From positions 5,642,501-5,706,500 of the forward strand of contig OX485805.1 in the NCBI GenBank assembly GCA_950295325.1: 64,000 bases of DNA, read 5' to 3'. Positions 1 to 12,655 of the stretch are shown in pieces. The DNA comes from Polytrichum commune. Its lineage: Eukaryota; Streptophyta; Polytrichopsida; Polytrichales; Polytrichaceae. Under the pieces are notes generated by a model. It did no database searches. It saw only the letters and a program-made list of their open reading frames with translations, and was not told where the DNA came from. Made by a program: the position numbers and the translations under genes. Position 1 is the stretch's first letter, and the number at the start of each line of letters is the position of its first letter.

Positions 1-1130
1 ATTAAAACACGCCTTGTTCCGTCACTCATGCGTGCAGAGCTCATCTCACTCCATGAGGCCAGTGATGTATAAAAAATGCAGGTCCTGTGGATTTCAAAAA
101 TCCTGCCCGCTCGCAGCCCTAACTTAAATTATTACGTCATACACAACCACCACACCTTCCAGATTTCAATTACTTATACGCTTGTGTCGACATTTGATGC
201 TTGTATCAAGCTGCCTCTGATTCCCAGTCACACAGAACATTCTTTTTAGAAAACTTCATTGAAGGTTTGGCAATTTCAGCCACTTACATATGAAATAAAT
301 TGACGCCTTGTTCCGTCATGCGTCATGAGGAGCCTGCTTACCTCATTTTATGACGCCTGTCCTAAATAGAAATGCAGGTCCTCTGCCATTGTTTTCTGCT
401 GCCCGCAGCCCGAAGCTAAATCTTCATACACAACCACCAGAATCCAGACCTCCAGATCCCAATACCTGATTGCGCTGATATATGATGCTTGCATCATGCT
501 ACCTTTGATTCCCGGTCAGACAGAACACTCTTATTAGGAAGATTAATCGTATGTGTGGCAATTTCAGCCACTTACATATGAAGTCAAATGGCGAATTTCT
601 CCGTCATGCGTGATGAGGAGCATGCTCATCTCACTGCATGATAAGGCCCGTGTTAAACAAAAAATCATGGCCTCTGCCAGTGAATCCTGCTGCCCGCAGC
701 CCTAAGTAAATTACTTACGTCATACACAATCACCAAACCTTTCAGATTCCCAGCTTCTGCGAACACTCCAGCTCGTCCACTTTGATGCTTGCATCAAGCT
801 GTTCTCGATCCCCGGGCTTACGGAACACTCTTACTAGGAAGCTTAATCATTTTCAGAAATTACAGACACATGCATAAGATTGAGATGACGCCTTATTCCG
901 TCACTCATGACGAGCCTGCTCATCTCACTCCACGGTAGGGCCCGTGCTAAACAAGGATTACATGTCCTCTGCAACCCAGCAATCCTGCCACCCGCAGCCC
1001 TCAGTTAAAATCGGATTACTTATTACCACCAGGATCCACACCCTTTCAGATCCCAGTTACTGAGCTTCTGCCAACACTCAATTCGTGCCAACATGTCTGA
1101 CAACCCTAGCTGCAGCATGCTCCTCTCACC
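1..1130. repeat. Tandem array of a ~290 bp unit, about four copies
   Basis: Landmark strings recur at a spacing near 290 bp. A 'cgccttgttccgtca'-like string occurs near 10, 303, 592 and 888. A 'gatgcttgcatca'-like string occurs near 198, 485 and 786. 'gaacactcttattagga'-like strings occur near 235, 524 and 823. 'tgcccgcagccc' occurs near 108, 402, 692 and 991. Copies differ by substitutions and small indels, and the first is probably cut by the window edge. No long reading frame runs through the units, so this looks like a satellite-type or promoter-derived local duplication and not coding DNA. Confidence 0.8.
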
Positions 1131-2485
1131 AACTCCTGGAATTCCTCTGTCAAATGCTGTCGTCGACGGCCCTAACTCACGTCACCACGCACACAAACCG
1201 CCACGGTTTCCAGGTGGTTTCAACGAGGCCGGGGCCTGGAATTTGTGAAGAATTGTAAAAATATTTGTTAAGGCGGAGTACGCCTGCCTGCCATTCCTCT
1301 AGTCCGATTCAGCAAAGAGCTCCTGGCCGGTGATCTTGCAGAACTGAACGCTCCCGAAAACGTAAGACTTCAACGTTGGAGAGAGAGAGAGAGAGACAGA
1401 GGACCTGATGAATGTCTGGTGGATGTCGTTGAAGCCCACCTCTCTTCATCCCATGTTCATTCATCTGTGCATGCAGGCCAGACTCTCAACAGGGATGGTA
1501 CGGATGAAAACACAGGAACGGGGTGACGTCATCCACTGGTCCACCTCATCCATCCATGCACTCGAGCTCAGGAATAAGGGCAGTGTCGAGAGGGGGGAGG
1601 TGGTACATGAGTGGATGAGCAGTGAATGAATGTTGGTCGTAAAGTTTGGATGTCTAATTTTGGGGGGGATGATATGGGGAGCTTAAGGGGTGGTGACCTA
1701 ACTACACTAGATAGTCTTATTAGTGTGGGTGGGAAATGTGGAAATACTTCCCGTAGGCCACTTTAATTGTCTAGTCAAGGCAGAAGCAATCTGGATCCAA
1801 GACCATGGGTTTTTGTTTAAGTTATCCTGATTTACGCCCAACACTTTACATAACATGGAATGAATTAGTCGTCTCACATCAAAAGCAGCATAGAATAAAC
1901 AAATAAAACATTGACATCAAATTCCTAGAATTAGAAAGAATGTGGCCCGCATTCCTTTTAAACTAAAATGAATTTGATGAGGGTTGGAAATTAAAGTGGT
2001 TCTGTGAAATTCTCGTGGTCCACAAGTTAATAGAACTAATTTGTGTAATTCTCAAGCTTGCATAATCAAGAGCATGGTCAATCATAATTGGATTTGCCTT
2101 TGCATCTGAAAACATAAATTGGCATGCATAAGGAGGTATATACATCTATGGGTTCAGATCCGTCTCATCCTACATAATAAGTAGGAGGGTTTTGTTTCTC
2201 AACACCTTCCACAAGGTTGATGTTGAAAGCTAACCCCCCCCCCCCAAAAGGTTTTGTGTTGATTCATTCCGATTTAACTACAATGGACTACTTTGGAGCC
2301 TCTTATCCCAACTCTTATTTTTTCAAAATGTGGATTCAAAATCTCGCAACTTTGAGAATTAGTGCATAATTGGAAATTACAAAAGTCGCCAAGGTCCACC
2401 ATTTAAGCAAACATATTCAATAGTAAATTGATGTATTCGGAGTTATATTCTTATGATTGGAGGTGTACTAACTTATGAGATACAC
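1131..2485. other. Spacer without a supported gene
   Basis: The part near 1140-1400 is richer in GC and ends in a (GA)n run near 1379-1396, which could be the edge of a promoter or 5' leader, but no gene body follows. A poly-C run lies near 2235-2246. Short open frames here have no recognisable domain. Confidence 0.5.
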
Positions 2486-2488
2486 TAA

Positions 2489-3187
2489 GGGCCAAGTTCT
2501 ATGTGCCGGTCCTGGTCCGTTTTTTTCAAAATAAATGAGTGGGCCGGTGAAAAGAGGGTGGTGCCATGTGCCCATCCTTCTCACCCAAGGACCGGTACCC
2601 CCCATGGATGGGTGTCCCACATTTTGTGTTGTGCAAGAACGGGTGCCAAAGGACCAGCGACTCTAACGACTCTAACGGTCACAAGAAGGACATGTGCCGG
2701 TTAGAAAGCTCCGGTGACCGGATCGGTCGGTCACCTAGGGTACACCCTTGGATACTAAAGGCCACTTTGTTCTTCTAGTCCCTTCTTTTGAGGAGTACTC
2801 CTACGGAACGTGTATTTTATGATGTTTTTAGAATCTAGATCTTAACAATATAAATATATAAATATATCTATATCTAGACATATATAGATATAGATATAGA
2901 TATATTTCACATAATTTGGAATTCATTTAATAAATATATGGAAATTGATGTGCAAATCAAATATGAAAAATTAAATGATGATGACCTTCGTTGCCGGTGA
3001 CCTTCATAAAGTGTCATGTCTTATCACTCACCAAATTTAGTTAGAAAGTAGGAAATCGAAATAAACCATCACCCCACATAGAAGTACCCCTCCATAAAAT
3101 GGGTGACATCACCCACTTTTTGGATGGTGTCACCCATTTCTCACCCATTTAAAAAACGGATCGAGACCGGCACATGGAACTTGGCCC
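2489..3187. mobile_element. PIF/Harbinger (Tourist)-like MITE, 699 bp
   Basis: The ends are inverted repeats: GGGCCAAGTTCTATGTGCCG at the left, and the complement of the same motif (ending GGAACTTGGCCC) at the right. Inversion continues inward (cctggtccg against cggatcgag). The element is flanked on both sides by TAA (2486-2488 and 3188-3190). Ends beginning GGGCC with a TWA target duplication fit Tourist/PIF-Harbinger derivatives. No transposase is encoded, so it is non-autonomous. An AT-rich (tatatc)n stretch lies inside near 2850-2910. Confidence 0.85.
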
Positions 3188-3305
3188 TAAGTACGTGAAG
3201 GTCTCCACAATATGGGTTTGTGCAATATCTTCTTTTGTGGGCCACCAACTCTAAATGATTTGTGTTTATTGCATCTATAAAAGCATGTCCTAAATAAGTT
3301 TATAG

Positions 3306-3412
3306 GGCGGATGTAGTGATTGGTCGGATAGGTCGGAGATATTGATTGGTTGGATAGGTCGGATGTATTGATTGGTCAGATAGGTCGGATGTAGTGATTG
3401 GCTAGACAGGGC
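3306..3412. repeat. Minisatellite, ~26 bp unit, four copies
   Basis: The unit cggatgtagtgattggtc followed by ggataggt is repeated four times with a few substitutions. Confidence 0.8.
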
Positions 3413-3854
3413 TTGTGTTCACACACACCACTTTGGATCACTTTTGGGTGCCATTGGGTTAACCATTTTGTGTGCACTCATATGCATAGTGGGATATTTT
3501 GATGCTCTAATTAGGGAATCTCTATTGCACAAGACGAGGGGTTGACTTGCTCGCCTCTTTGAAAAAATGTAATTATTTATTTACAGGGAACAAAGTTATA
3601 AAAATACTTGCTTCCCTCAATTCAATCTCTAGAAATATTTATTGTTGAACTGGCTTAGTTTCATTGTTTTCCGTATTTCTACCTGATCGCATATGAATGT
3701 TACCCACCTCTCATTCATCCAACACAAAAAGCCTTGACAAAGTATGCCACATGGGGTTGTTAATTTTGGTTAATTTGACACTGGAAGCAACTTCAAAGTC
3801 CTTGAATTAGTTGAGTCCAAGTCATTCGAGGTGTATCAGCCACAACCCTTATAA

Positions 3855-4461
3855 GGGCCACTTCACACATGAGCCAAGAGTTGTGACCTTTTAATGGTTT
3901 ACGATCCTTGACTCTCATCCAAAGGCCGTACCATGGGTGTTGAGAAAGTCATTTTGTGTAGTCACGGGCCCTCAAGCATAGTGTGAAGTGAGAATGGACC
4001 ATGTTGCGGGACCATTGCATATGATGTTGGCAGAAAAAACGGGGAAGATGTGGTTTAATATAATATGTCTCAAACTCTATTAATTTGAGAGAATTTCTTG
4101 GTGGTGTTTGTATGTCCTGAAATCTATCCTAAAATATGTTATGAAATATGCCCTACAATTTCACCTGAAATTTGTCCTACTGGAATAACATTAAAAAAAA
4201 AATCATGGTCTCCCAAAATTTGCGTCAGGCCCACCTCATGGAGGTGGGTTTGACGAAAATTCCAGGAGACCACGAAACCTTATCCAAAGTCCACCACGTA
4301 GGACTCCACGTATATTTTTCATCCATGAAGTCTTCTTTGAGCATGTAGGCCTTGACCTTCGTGTGTGAAGTGAATTTGGATGGTCTCCGCCCTTTTGACC
4401 ACGAGAGCTCTTAGATTGCAACGGTCACGGGCCTTCAGACTTGTGTGTGTGAAAGTGGGCC
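3855..4461. mobile_element. TAA-flanked MITE of the 'CTTCACAC' group, 607 bp
   Basis: The left end GGGCCACTTCACACATGAGC pairs with a right end reading ...GTGTGTGAAAGTGGGCC. TAA flanks both sides (3852-3854 and 4462-4464). An internal stretch around 4205-4275, with catggtctccc and a gggtttg/aggccc inverted pair, is shared with the copies at 18830 and 62532, so it is a related but diverged family member. No transposase. Confidence 0.8.
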
Positions 4462-4984
4462 TAACTTAGGGGATCAAGTGGGTACGTTGGATGGATGGAT
4501 GAGAGGTGCGTTCACATGCGATCTAACGGAATTCCCCCCTCTCACAAAATCGGTAGTACGGAGTTCCATGGAAAAAGGCAGGTGACCAATCACTCATGTG
4601 TGGATGAATGTAGTGACATCAGCCCAGATGTTTCATCCTTTTGGGGGACATACCCAATGTAGACACGTTGTGAGTGGAGCCCTAGGCCTTTTACAGCACA
4701 TGGGCGACTGTTGACCAAACTTGGAATGGAATAATAATTAAGTATAATAAGCCCCATTCAACACCACGCTCTTGGTACGACCAACTAAGGGAACCCCCCC
4801 CCCCCCACATGCTGGATTCTTGGCAGTGTGATGTCATTGGATGAATGGTTGCTTTCATCCATACCATTCTCCCCCTAACCTTTTCACGGTTTTCCGTCCA
4901 TCTGAGTCCGGCCTTTAGCTTGGTCCCGTCGGCTCGGTCAAGTCATGGGAATTTTGAATTTTAAACGACATGGAGGTATTTGTC

Positions 4985-5521
4985 AAGTGGCAGGCTGTTT
5001 ACACCATGGACCGTGAAGTTGGACCAAGGCCTTGTAAAATCTATGATTGGATGTTGAACTCATCCCAGGACGACTTCGGTTTACACCAAGGAAGAAATGT
5101 CAGGGTGACCGTGGAGTTCGAGATCGCCAAACGGTATGTTTTAAGGCTTGCATTATCCGTTGGCATGGTCCAACGGGTTTTGCGGTGCGAGAGACAAAAG
5201 AGGTGCTCTGGTAGAAAAAGGCAAGGGCCCATGGCAGACCAATGATGTTGTAATTTATTTTTTATTGGGGTAGAGAAGACGTAGACAAGACAAGACAAGA
5301 GAAACGTCAAACTTGAAATTTTTCAAAACTGCCTTTTTTGGACATATATTAAAAAAATCAGCACATTCAATTTTGGTGCATGGTCATTCCTCTTGGTCCA
5401 CATTTGGTTTACACCTAGTGAGGGGTCCAAAGGTTTTGTACATTGATTCTTTAAGAATTGGACCATGGAAAAAGGCCATCTTCCATGGTCTGATTTCATG
5501 GTCCATGGTGTAAACTGGCCC
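4985..5521. mobile_element. Degenerate TAA-type MITE with TTTACACCATGG ends
   Basis: The right end reads GGTCCATGGTGTAAACTGGCCC followed by TAA (5522-5524), given here in two parts as it pairs with the left-end motif TTTACACCATGGACC near 4998. The left boundary and its TAA have decayed. Short frames in both directions inside it are artefacts of the palindromic structure. Confidence 0.6.
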
Positions 5522-5869
5522 TAAAGCAGATGAAATCATGCATTTAGTCGCAACCATAAGTTTATGAGAATCAAAAACAAAGTTATCCAAATTTCACCAA
5601 TGCTTAGGATACCATACACAAAGAGTGGCGTTGAGCTGTTAAAAGCCTCAAGGGCTGCACTCATTGAATAAAATATTGACCTGTGTGGGTTCACAAAGGG
5701 GTGTAAATTGTTACTAAGGGTTCCAAAATATACTTAAGGCATGGTATGAGCCCAAAATGGTTGCTCATATTTGTTTTAGGTTTAGAATTTACTTGAAGTT
5801 GCAATTGACGTCATTATTGAAACATCAAAAAGTATAAAAAAGAGTGAGGCTTGGTGAGAAATGTCGTTT

Positions 5870-6575
5870 AGGCTTTAGGCTTTAGTGGTGTGGTTGATTA
5901 AAGGATTAAGGGCGTTAAGGGTTAGTTGGATTAAGTAAGTGTGGGTGTGTTAGGTTGAGTGAAGGGGTTCCAGGGCTTTGGTGTTCTAATTAGGGCCTCC
6001 ATGTGTTGGTTTAAGGGTCTAGGGGGGGGGGGGGGGTAATGGATAAGATTTGGCTTGTGGGTTTGATTTGGGTTCGGAGGCAAGGAAACTAGTGTGGAGG
6101 AAAGAAATCAGGATCAGAAGAGGGCGGCGCCGAACAGAGCCCGCAGCTGGGCGCTCTCGAATGAGATTGTTGGTTGCAGTTGGACTGCCAAAGCAATGGC
6201 TGATTGAGTTTAGACTGCCAAAACAAGTTGTTGGTGTAGCTTAGACTGACGAAGCGAGTTGCTGGTTGAGCTTAGACTGCCGAAGCAATTGTTGGTTGAG
6301 CTTGGACTGCCGAAGCGGTTGCTGGTTGCGTTGGGCGCTCTCGAATGAGGTTGCTGGTTGAGCTTAGACTGCCGGAGCTAGACTATTTATGGGAAGGGGC
6401 CGGGGGTACGACGGTTACCTTGTATGGTAGGCTAGCTAATAAGGAAAGGGGGGAAGATTAGACTAGGAATTTGACTCATTAGTGAATTAGCGGGGAGGGG
6501 CCCTAGAGTGTAAGAGAGTAGCATAAGAGAAGAAGCTTTTGGTAGGGAATTGAGAGTTGGTTTGTAAATTAGTGT
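5870..6575. repeat. G-skewed tract with a 30-31 bp minisatellite
   Basis: The + strand is strikingly rich in G and poor in C from about 5870 to 6570, with a poly-G run near 6021-6034. Within it, 6163-6375 holds about seven copies of a 30-31 bp unit built on 'ttgctggttgagcttagact' plus 'gccgaagc'. A longer period is also present: 'gggcgctctcgaatgag' occurs near 6149 and again near 6334. One frame is open across the first units only, and I see no gene. Confidence 0.7.
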
Positions 6576-9153
6576 AGGAAGAAGGGAACAACAAAAGAAA
6601 AGCGTTTGTCAACGCTTGTACTCATGGTGTGGAATAAATTAGTGTGACCAAATGGACGTGTGACGTGATGGGGATGAATGATGTTGGGAAGATTAAAAAC
6701 TAGGACGAATATGAATGTGAGCCCCAAGCCCTCACCCGGACTAGGTAGCATAAGGGTGGGTGGTTTGGCCTCACACATGGGTATTATGTATTCTAGCTTT
6801 GTAAATATACTAGGCCTATTATTCGTATAATCCTGGTTGTATTTATACCTTTAGGCTCATAATCACTTATAATGAAGTGGGTAATTTGCAAGAGATCCAA
6901 ATGAATATTTCATCCAATATGTGAGCTGAATGGTAATCCCACGTTGTCCAAGGACAAATTCATCAAAATAAAGTATGGTATGTTACATGTCAAACCTAAA
7001 GTTTGACTGTCTAGAGTCAGGGATAATGATGGCTCATTGAATTTGAGATGTGATTATGCAATATCATTTTTCTCTCAAGCAATAGTTGAAGAAGTGAAGA
7101 AGAGAGGGATATATACAAAATTTATTTAAATACTTAAATATATATACAATTTGGCTGAAACATTGACCACCAAGACTTGGTATTTGGGAAGGGTTGGTAA
7201 GATGCACCACAAAATTGGCACACGTGTGGATTGAGTATCGACAACTTATTGACTTCTAGAGTTGGCCTTCCAATATCGAAATAAGGTCAAGTTGGTATCA
7301 AAATAAGGATCAGTCAATGTGGACCTATGATTTGATGGTGGAGTTAGAAGCCATTGTTGCATTGGCTACAATGCTTTATATTGTAGAAAAATATTTGTAT
7401 GAGTTACATCCAATGAATGAACAAGTGGTCAATGATTTCATCAATGATAAAAATATATATATGTCTTGCCAAGAGTATTTTAGCCATATGATTTTTTTGG
7501 CGTACATGTATGCTTGGGGTCTATACGATTTTCTTATTTCTCACTTGTGTATGTTCGAGGGGCTTTCCTAGCTACATGTTGTATGTATATCATTTTTAAG
7601 AGGGGGGAAATCTTGTATATCAGGGGTATTCATTTCAGGGTCATGCACGCACGTGGTTCATGGTTCTAACATCAAGTGCATCCCCCGTGTTAAAAGCCCG
7701 CTTTCTAGCTTTTTCTAGTAGAATGAGTGGGCCAAGCTAGCATAAGTTGATACGGGATATAGGACAACAGGTCCCAGCCATACCCTATTGTGGATCCTAA
7801 GATTCTTTCAAAGTACAAGAGGTGAAAAGAGGAGGTCCCAAAAGTTCCACCCAACTTTACAATAAGTTCCGATACACAACTAACTAACGAGATGTCAATG
7901 GAATTTTTCCATAAAGGAGGATCAAACCTTCGGTTTTCATCCCTCTTTGACGGATGTTACAAATAAAACTTGTGATATGTGCAATTAGAATGCCTTTGCG
8001 AATAGGTTGCCCTCTTTACCCATGCAAATTACCTTGGGCCAAAATGAGGTTACAAAAGCTTATAAGTTCCTTTGTTTCTTTCAAATGTGTATAGTAACCA
8101 CATTTTAAATAAATATCTACTTTATGTTTCTATTGTATGCACTTCAAATTTAAAATAGTGTGGAATGTCGATATATTAGTGTGGGGCAACCCAATTGCAC
8201 ATACAATGTAGTTTTCTCTCCAGAGTCTATTAAAGCAACGCAACTTGTCTCTCCAACTTTTTCAAACATCATTGATAAATTAAGTACTACACTAAATATT
8301 TTATTTAACGTCACTTACTATTTGGAATTACTTTGTGCTATAACTATAAACTATATATCTCAATTTTTCCCAACAAAGGTCAAATTGGTTGTTTGGATGT
8401 TTAGAAAAAATAAACATCTTTATTTGGTCAAAAAGTACATCAATTATAAAGAGATACAATAATCTTCTGCTTAAGTATGCATCCATTTAAGTACGTATCT
8501 TGGTTAAGTGCGCAATTTTTTTGACAAGAATTAGGATTCATACTATATTGCTTGAACATGTCATACAAAGTCATTTGCCGCAAATGCATTCATCTTTTAT
8601 GCTTGACATCAAATGTTAGTTTGTTAACATTTCACTAAAACATCTCAAACAAATGTTGCATTTCATCGTACATCTGTCTAGCTTTCATTTGAACATTGGA
8701 GCAAAGCAATTGGTCGTTGATGTCAAGGACAATGCTATGTAGAGCTTTAAAGCCTTTGAAGTCCGTAGCACTTTCAGATTCAACAAATGTTTCGATAGGT
8801 TGGATTTTGTTGCAGTATGTTCCCCCGATTCTCCCAAACTTTCCATATGGCACCTTTGCTAAATTCATACTCCCGTCCCATCGCCTACTTGCTTGGCGCG
8901 TTTGGCTTGCTCAACTTTGCAATGATTTCACATTGTTGGGCTTCGGTCAAGCATGTTACCTAAAGTTTCATCCATTTCCCATTGTGATTCATCAGATCAG
9001 AGGGTCTAGAAAGCGATATGAGTAAAGTACGCACCTACCAACTAAGTGCACACTAGTGGCTCCACTTCAAAGTGCATACTTAAGCAGGAGATCATTGTAT
9101 AGCATTGTGTAACTCCAAATCATAAGTGACACTAGATAAAATATATAATATAG
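6576..9153. other. AT-rich spacer with scattered short open frames
   Basis: No gene is supported. A frame at 7317-7571 (84 aa) contains YELHPMNEQVVNDFIND, which resembles IIELHAMDEKTFNDFLI encoded on the opposite strand at 41645-41887. Both are probably remnants of one transposon protein. A minus-strand frame at 8635-8868 has no recognisable domain. Confidence 0.4.
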
Positions 9154-9524
9154 TGTTGGTTTGGTTTCGTCTTTTTGTATACCATTTGGGTCAAATCTAC
9201 TTATAATTGGGATTTTTATTTTTGATACCAATATGGTATGGGTATTTGACTGTGTTTTTAGTTTTAAAAACTTGTTGGGTCTACTTTGTATACTATGCAA
9301 CAACCTTCATGCCCAGACAAAATCACCCAAATATCAGCATGGTCTAGAATGATATTGACTCAAACCATAACTCGGGTATACAAAAATTCTCTCACCTTGA
9401 CATACCAACCAAACATTCATATTTGACTCGTATTACAGTCTTGATACCCAGGGATATGTTCTTTGAAAATTATAATTGATGTTGATTTTTGATACCCTGC
9501 ATTCACCTATATACCAAACCAACA
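9154..9524. mobile_element. Small TIR element, copy 1 (partner at 30403-30777)
   Basis: It begins TGTTGGTTTGG and ends CCAAACCAACA. The interior (tgatacc-rich, 'cacctatatacca' near the right end) matches the segment 30403-30777 in the same orientation over nearly its whole length. It has no coding capacity and no clear target duplication. Confidence 0.65.
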
Positions 9525-10132
9525 TTGATAAGTACCCAATATTTAATCTATGAGGGTATTAGTATGTGGTCTATCTTCTTCATGAAACACCTATATTTGA
9601 ATTGTAGATGACAAGACTTGTAGGCAAAAGGACACATGCCACCATGAAATTGGACTATTTGCTCAAGGATTGTTAATCATTAGGGTTATCTTTAAAAGGT
9701 CACATAGAGGTGAACACATGAGAAACAATCTCGAGTTTTATAGGCAACTATATTATTGTATAGATTGTCTCTCCCGTATTAGGTCCTATAAGTAAACAAC
9801 TTAGAAGTTTAAAGAGCGATTCCTTCTATCCTCAGTCTCACCGTAGTTTAGTCCCAAGTTTCATTTGAATTTTGTTGGGTACATGTAAATTAAGTTGGGG
9901 AACTTATTGGGATTTGTGAAGGCTTGCATAGTTGGATGGGTCTAGCATGTTCCTAGACAAAGTATTGTTGGAATTGAAGAGTTTCCAATTAACACACCAA
10001 AAACAATATGCATCTCCAAAGACCAAATGATTGGTCCTCCACCCTATTAAGAATGACTTCATTACATGATTAGAGTTGACACAATTAGGAGGGCCTATGT
10101 GATCGCTTAAGAACTAGAATCGTCTTAAATTT

Positions 10133-10270
10133 GACCTCTCATAATTTTTGTATCTCAACTTCAACATTTATGAAATAATCTTTGTGATTCTCCATTGCTA
10201 ATCATATGAGACAATTCTTAATTTGATCCAATGGCCAAAAGAGATTGTGGAATTGGAAAAGCCCACAAGA
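10133..10270 (+). repeat. Dispersed repeat B, copy 1
   Basis: The segment starting 'gacctctcataatttttgta' is similar in order and content to 15734-15880. Both copies are AT-rich and contain no gene. Confidence 0.5.
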
Positions 10271-10373
10271 GGGTCAACAAAGCGACAGTGAATGATAAAT
10301 CGATTTCTAGATCCTATTTTGACGATTATAATATTATAGTGGGTCCGATAACTTTACACCCATGAATGTCTAA

Positions 10374-10941
10374 GGGTCTCTTCACACTATGGCTGAAGGT
10401 TGAGAGGCTGTCGATTTCCACCGATCGGATTGCAAGAAACCAAGAATTCCGCCTATCGACTCTCCACACTAGAGGCCAAAGTCCGAAGGCCATCATTCTC
10501 CAATATGCCTACATGGTAGTACTTTTTGACCAAGGTGCCGGACTCTCAAAGGAAGTTTGCGTTGGACATGAATGGAAACCCAAACTATGGTCAAGAGTAT
10601 GTCATTTTTTTCCCATAAATTTTTTAAAAAAACTGACAAGATCTTTGTCGTTAGAATGGAGGGGTTGTTTTGGACATGGAATAAAGTGGGATGCTCCTTC
10701 TTCCTTTGGACTTTGGGCTTGGCCTTTGGAGGCTTCACGCTATGGCCGTCCAAGTCTAGAGGCCCTGGGAGTCCATGGCCAAAGGTTTGGACTTTAGGCT
10801 TGACCTTTGGAGGTTTCACACTATGCCACACCGAATGCTCCAATTCCTATGTTTCCAGCCCACTTCTTTGGACTCTCAACAAAGTTTGGCCATTTAATCC
10901 CACGACCTCTTGATTTGGATGGCCATAGTGTGAAGCGGCCC
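10374..10941. mobile_element. TAA-flanked MITE, 568 bp
   Basis: The left end GGGTCTCTTCACACTATGGC pairs with the right end GCCATAGTGTGAAGCGGCCC. TAA flanks both sides (10371-10373 and 10942-10944). An internal motif 'ggactttgggcttggccttt' is duplicated near 10707 and 10787. Overlapping frames on both strands here (up to 143 aa) are by-products of these repeats and not genes. Confidence 0.85.
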
Positions 10942-10944
10942 TAA

Positions 10945-12655
10945 ACCACTTTCCCATGTAATTTTAAGTAGATAAATCAATAAACGTTATATATGTATTT
11001 ATTTTAAATAAGTTAGTAATCTTCATCGAATCCATAAAGGAAGGGCACTAACCTAGACTTGTTTGAGTTTCTTGATGGCAAATAGCACTTGGCCTATAGC
11101 TAACAACTAGAAGTTAAAGAATGAGCACATAGTGAGTGCATGAAGATTCACATGTAAATAGGGTTGCATGCTATTATTTGCATGGTGATGGCGTATATTG
11201 TGGGTCACTCTCTACGTTGCTCAAGGTTACTCACATATGGCCATACTAAACACCCGTTTCAATGCAGTCTACTCTATATAGTGCAAGTTTATTCTATAGG
11301 AAGGGTCATGCATGAGGAGAGATATAATTGAAATCTATGCAGATGTTTGTACAATATTTGTTTGAATGTAGTGATTATAGCCCTTAACTTCTTGGAGCAT
11401 ATCGTTGTTTCATTGCATCAATTGACTTGAGACAACAATCAAAATTATCTCCAAGGTGGATCTTGAGTCTAACTCCAATCCGTAAACTGCAATTGGAGTT
11501 GTCTAACCTCAACATAAAGTGGGAAGGGTTTAAGCTGCACGTGTGCAAATGACACTTTAGCAATATTTAATACTTTCAATGCCGCTACAGATCTCTCACT
11601 TTAATCTTAAAAAAAAAGCTTTTACAATGGTCTATTCTAAAAATAGAATAAAAAACCCTTCACGCATTCAACTTGAAACGATAACATTGTAAATATCTAA
11701 TAGTTGATTAAAGATGTTTCACTATGTTAATATATTTTTTGAACCAAATACATCATTTATAAAAATAAACCAATTTACAATAAACTTATTCTAATAATTA
11801 AGTTTATAGTCTAATAAGTTACAATATATCTTATTCATATTTATTTATTTATTTATGTGAAGGACATATATTTCTTAACCAGTTTTCTTCACATGCAAGT
11901 CCTAGCCGCATGTCTTTTGACATGTTCGAGACAATACTTGTCTTTCATGTGACAATTTCACATATTTTTCTCTCTCTTTTCTTTACTACTAAAATTTGAC
12001 ATGTGATGCGCTAAAACGGGCAAACAAAAAAAATTGGCCCCATGTGACCTAGAACATATTGGGTACAAGACCCCCTAGGGTGGAATCTCCTTTTCTATCA
12101 AAAACTCTAAGACATGTGGATTTCTTTGTTTTCAATAGAGTTGATTGTACAACAATGGGGACGAACTAAAGCTATTTGATGGAGTCTCCCATAGTTGCTA
12201 CTCCCAACACTTGTGTTTGTCACCAAAATCTATAACTAGGGAGGGAAGTCGTTTGGCTCTATTTTGGGGTAGAAAAAACTTTGAGTTCTTTATGAAGTTT
12301 CATTCTATTTGATAAGTGAGAGGAGCAAAGAGATGTAGGTGCACATAGGTGGCAAAGAAAATGAGAGGATTCTTTGTTATATAAAGATAAAACATGTTTG
12401 CGCCTAAAAATCAAAGAAGCCCTCCAAAACTTTTTGCTTATACTCGAACAAGGGATCATTAAGGCAATTCGACCCCAATTGATCCCCATATTTGATGATT
12501 AAGTCAACTGCATGTAATGATTGTGAAGGAAATGCCATTTGAGTAAAGGTGTTTGGGAATGGATCATTTGCTACTAGGAAAAGAACAACAAAGTGTATTG
12601 TAAATTTTTAATTGTGAACTTATGGATGCTTGTCAAAAGAGTTATAGTTACTCGA
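10945..12655. other. AT-rich spacer, nothing recognised
   Basis: Low GC, no long frame and no clear repeat ends. A minus-strand 76-codon frame at 12259-12489 has no recognisable motif. Confidence 0.5.

Noticed and set aside
2140-2165. B-box-like ggttcagatcc suggesting a tRNA
   Set aside because: No matching acceptor, D-arm or anticodon arm could be folded around it.
7280-7310. ttggtatcaaaat as an LTR-element primer-binding site
   Set aside because: Matches the initiator-Met pattern only partly, and no flanking LTR pair was found.
10366-10913. Three long overlapping frames (113-143 codons)
   Set aside because: All sit inside a TIR element with internal duplications; open frames on both strands reflect the repeat structure.
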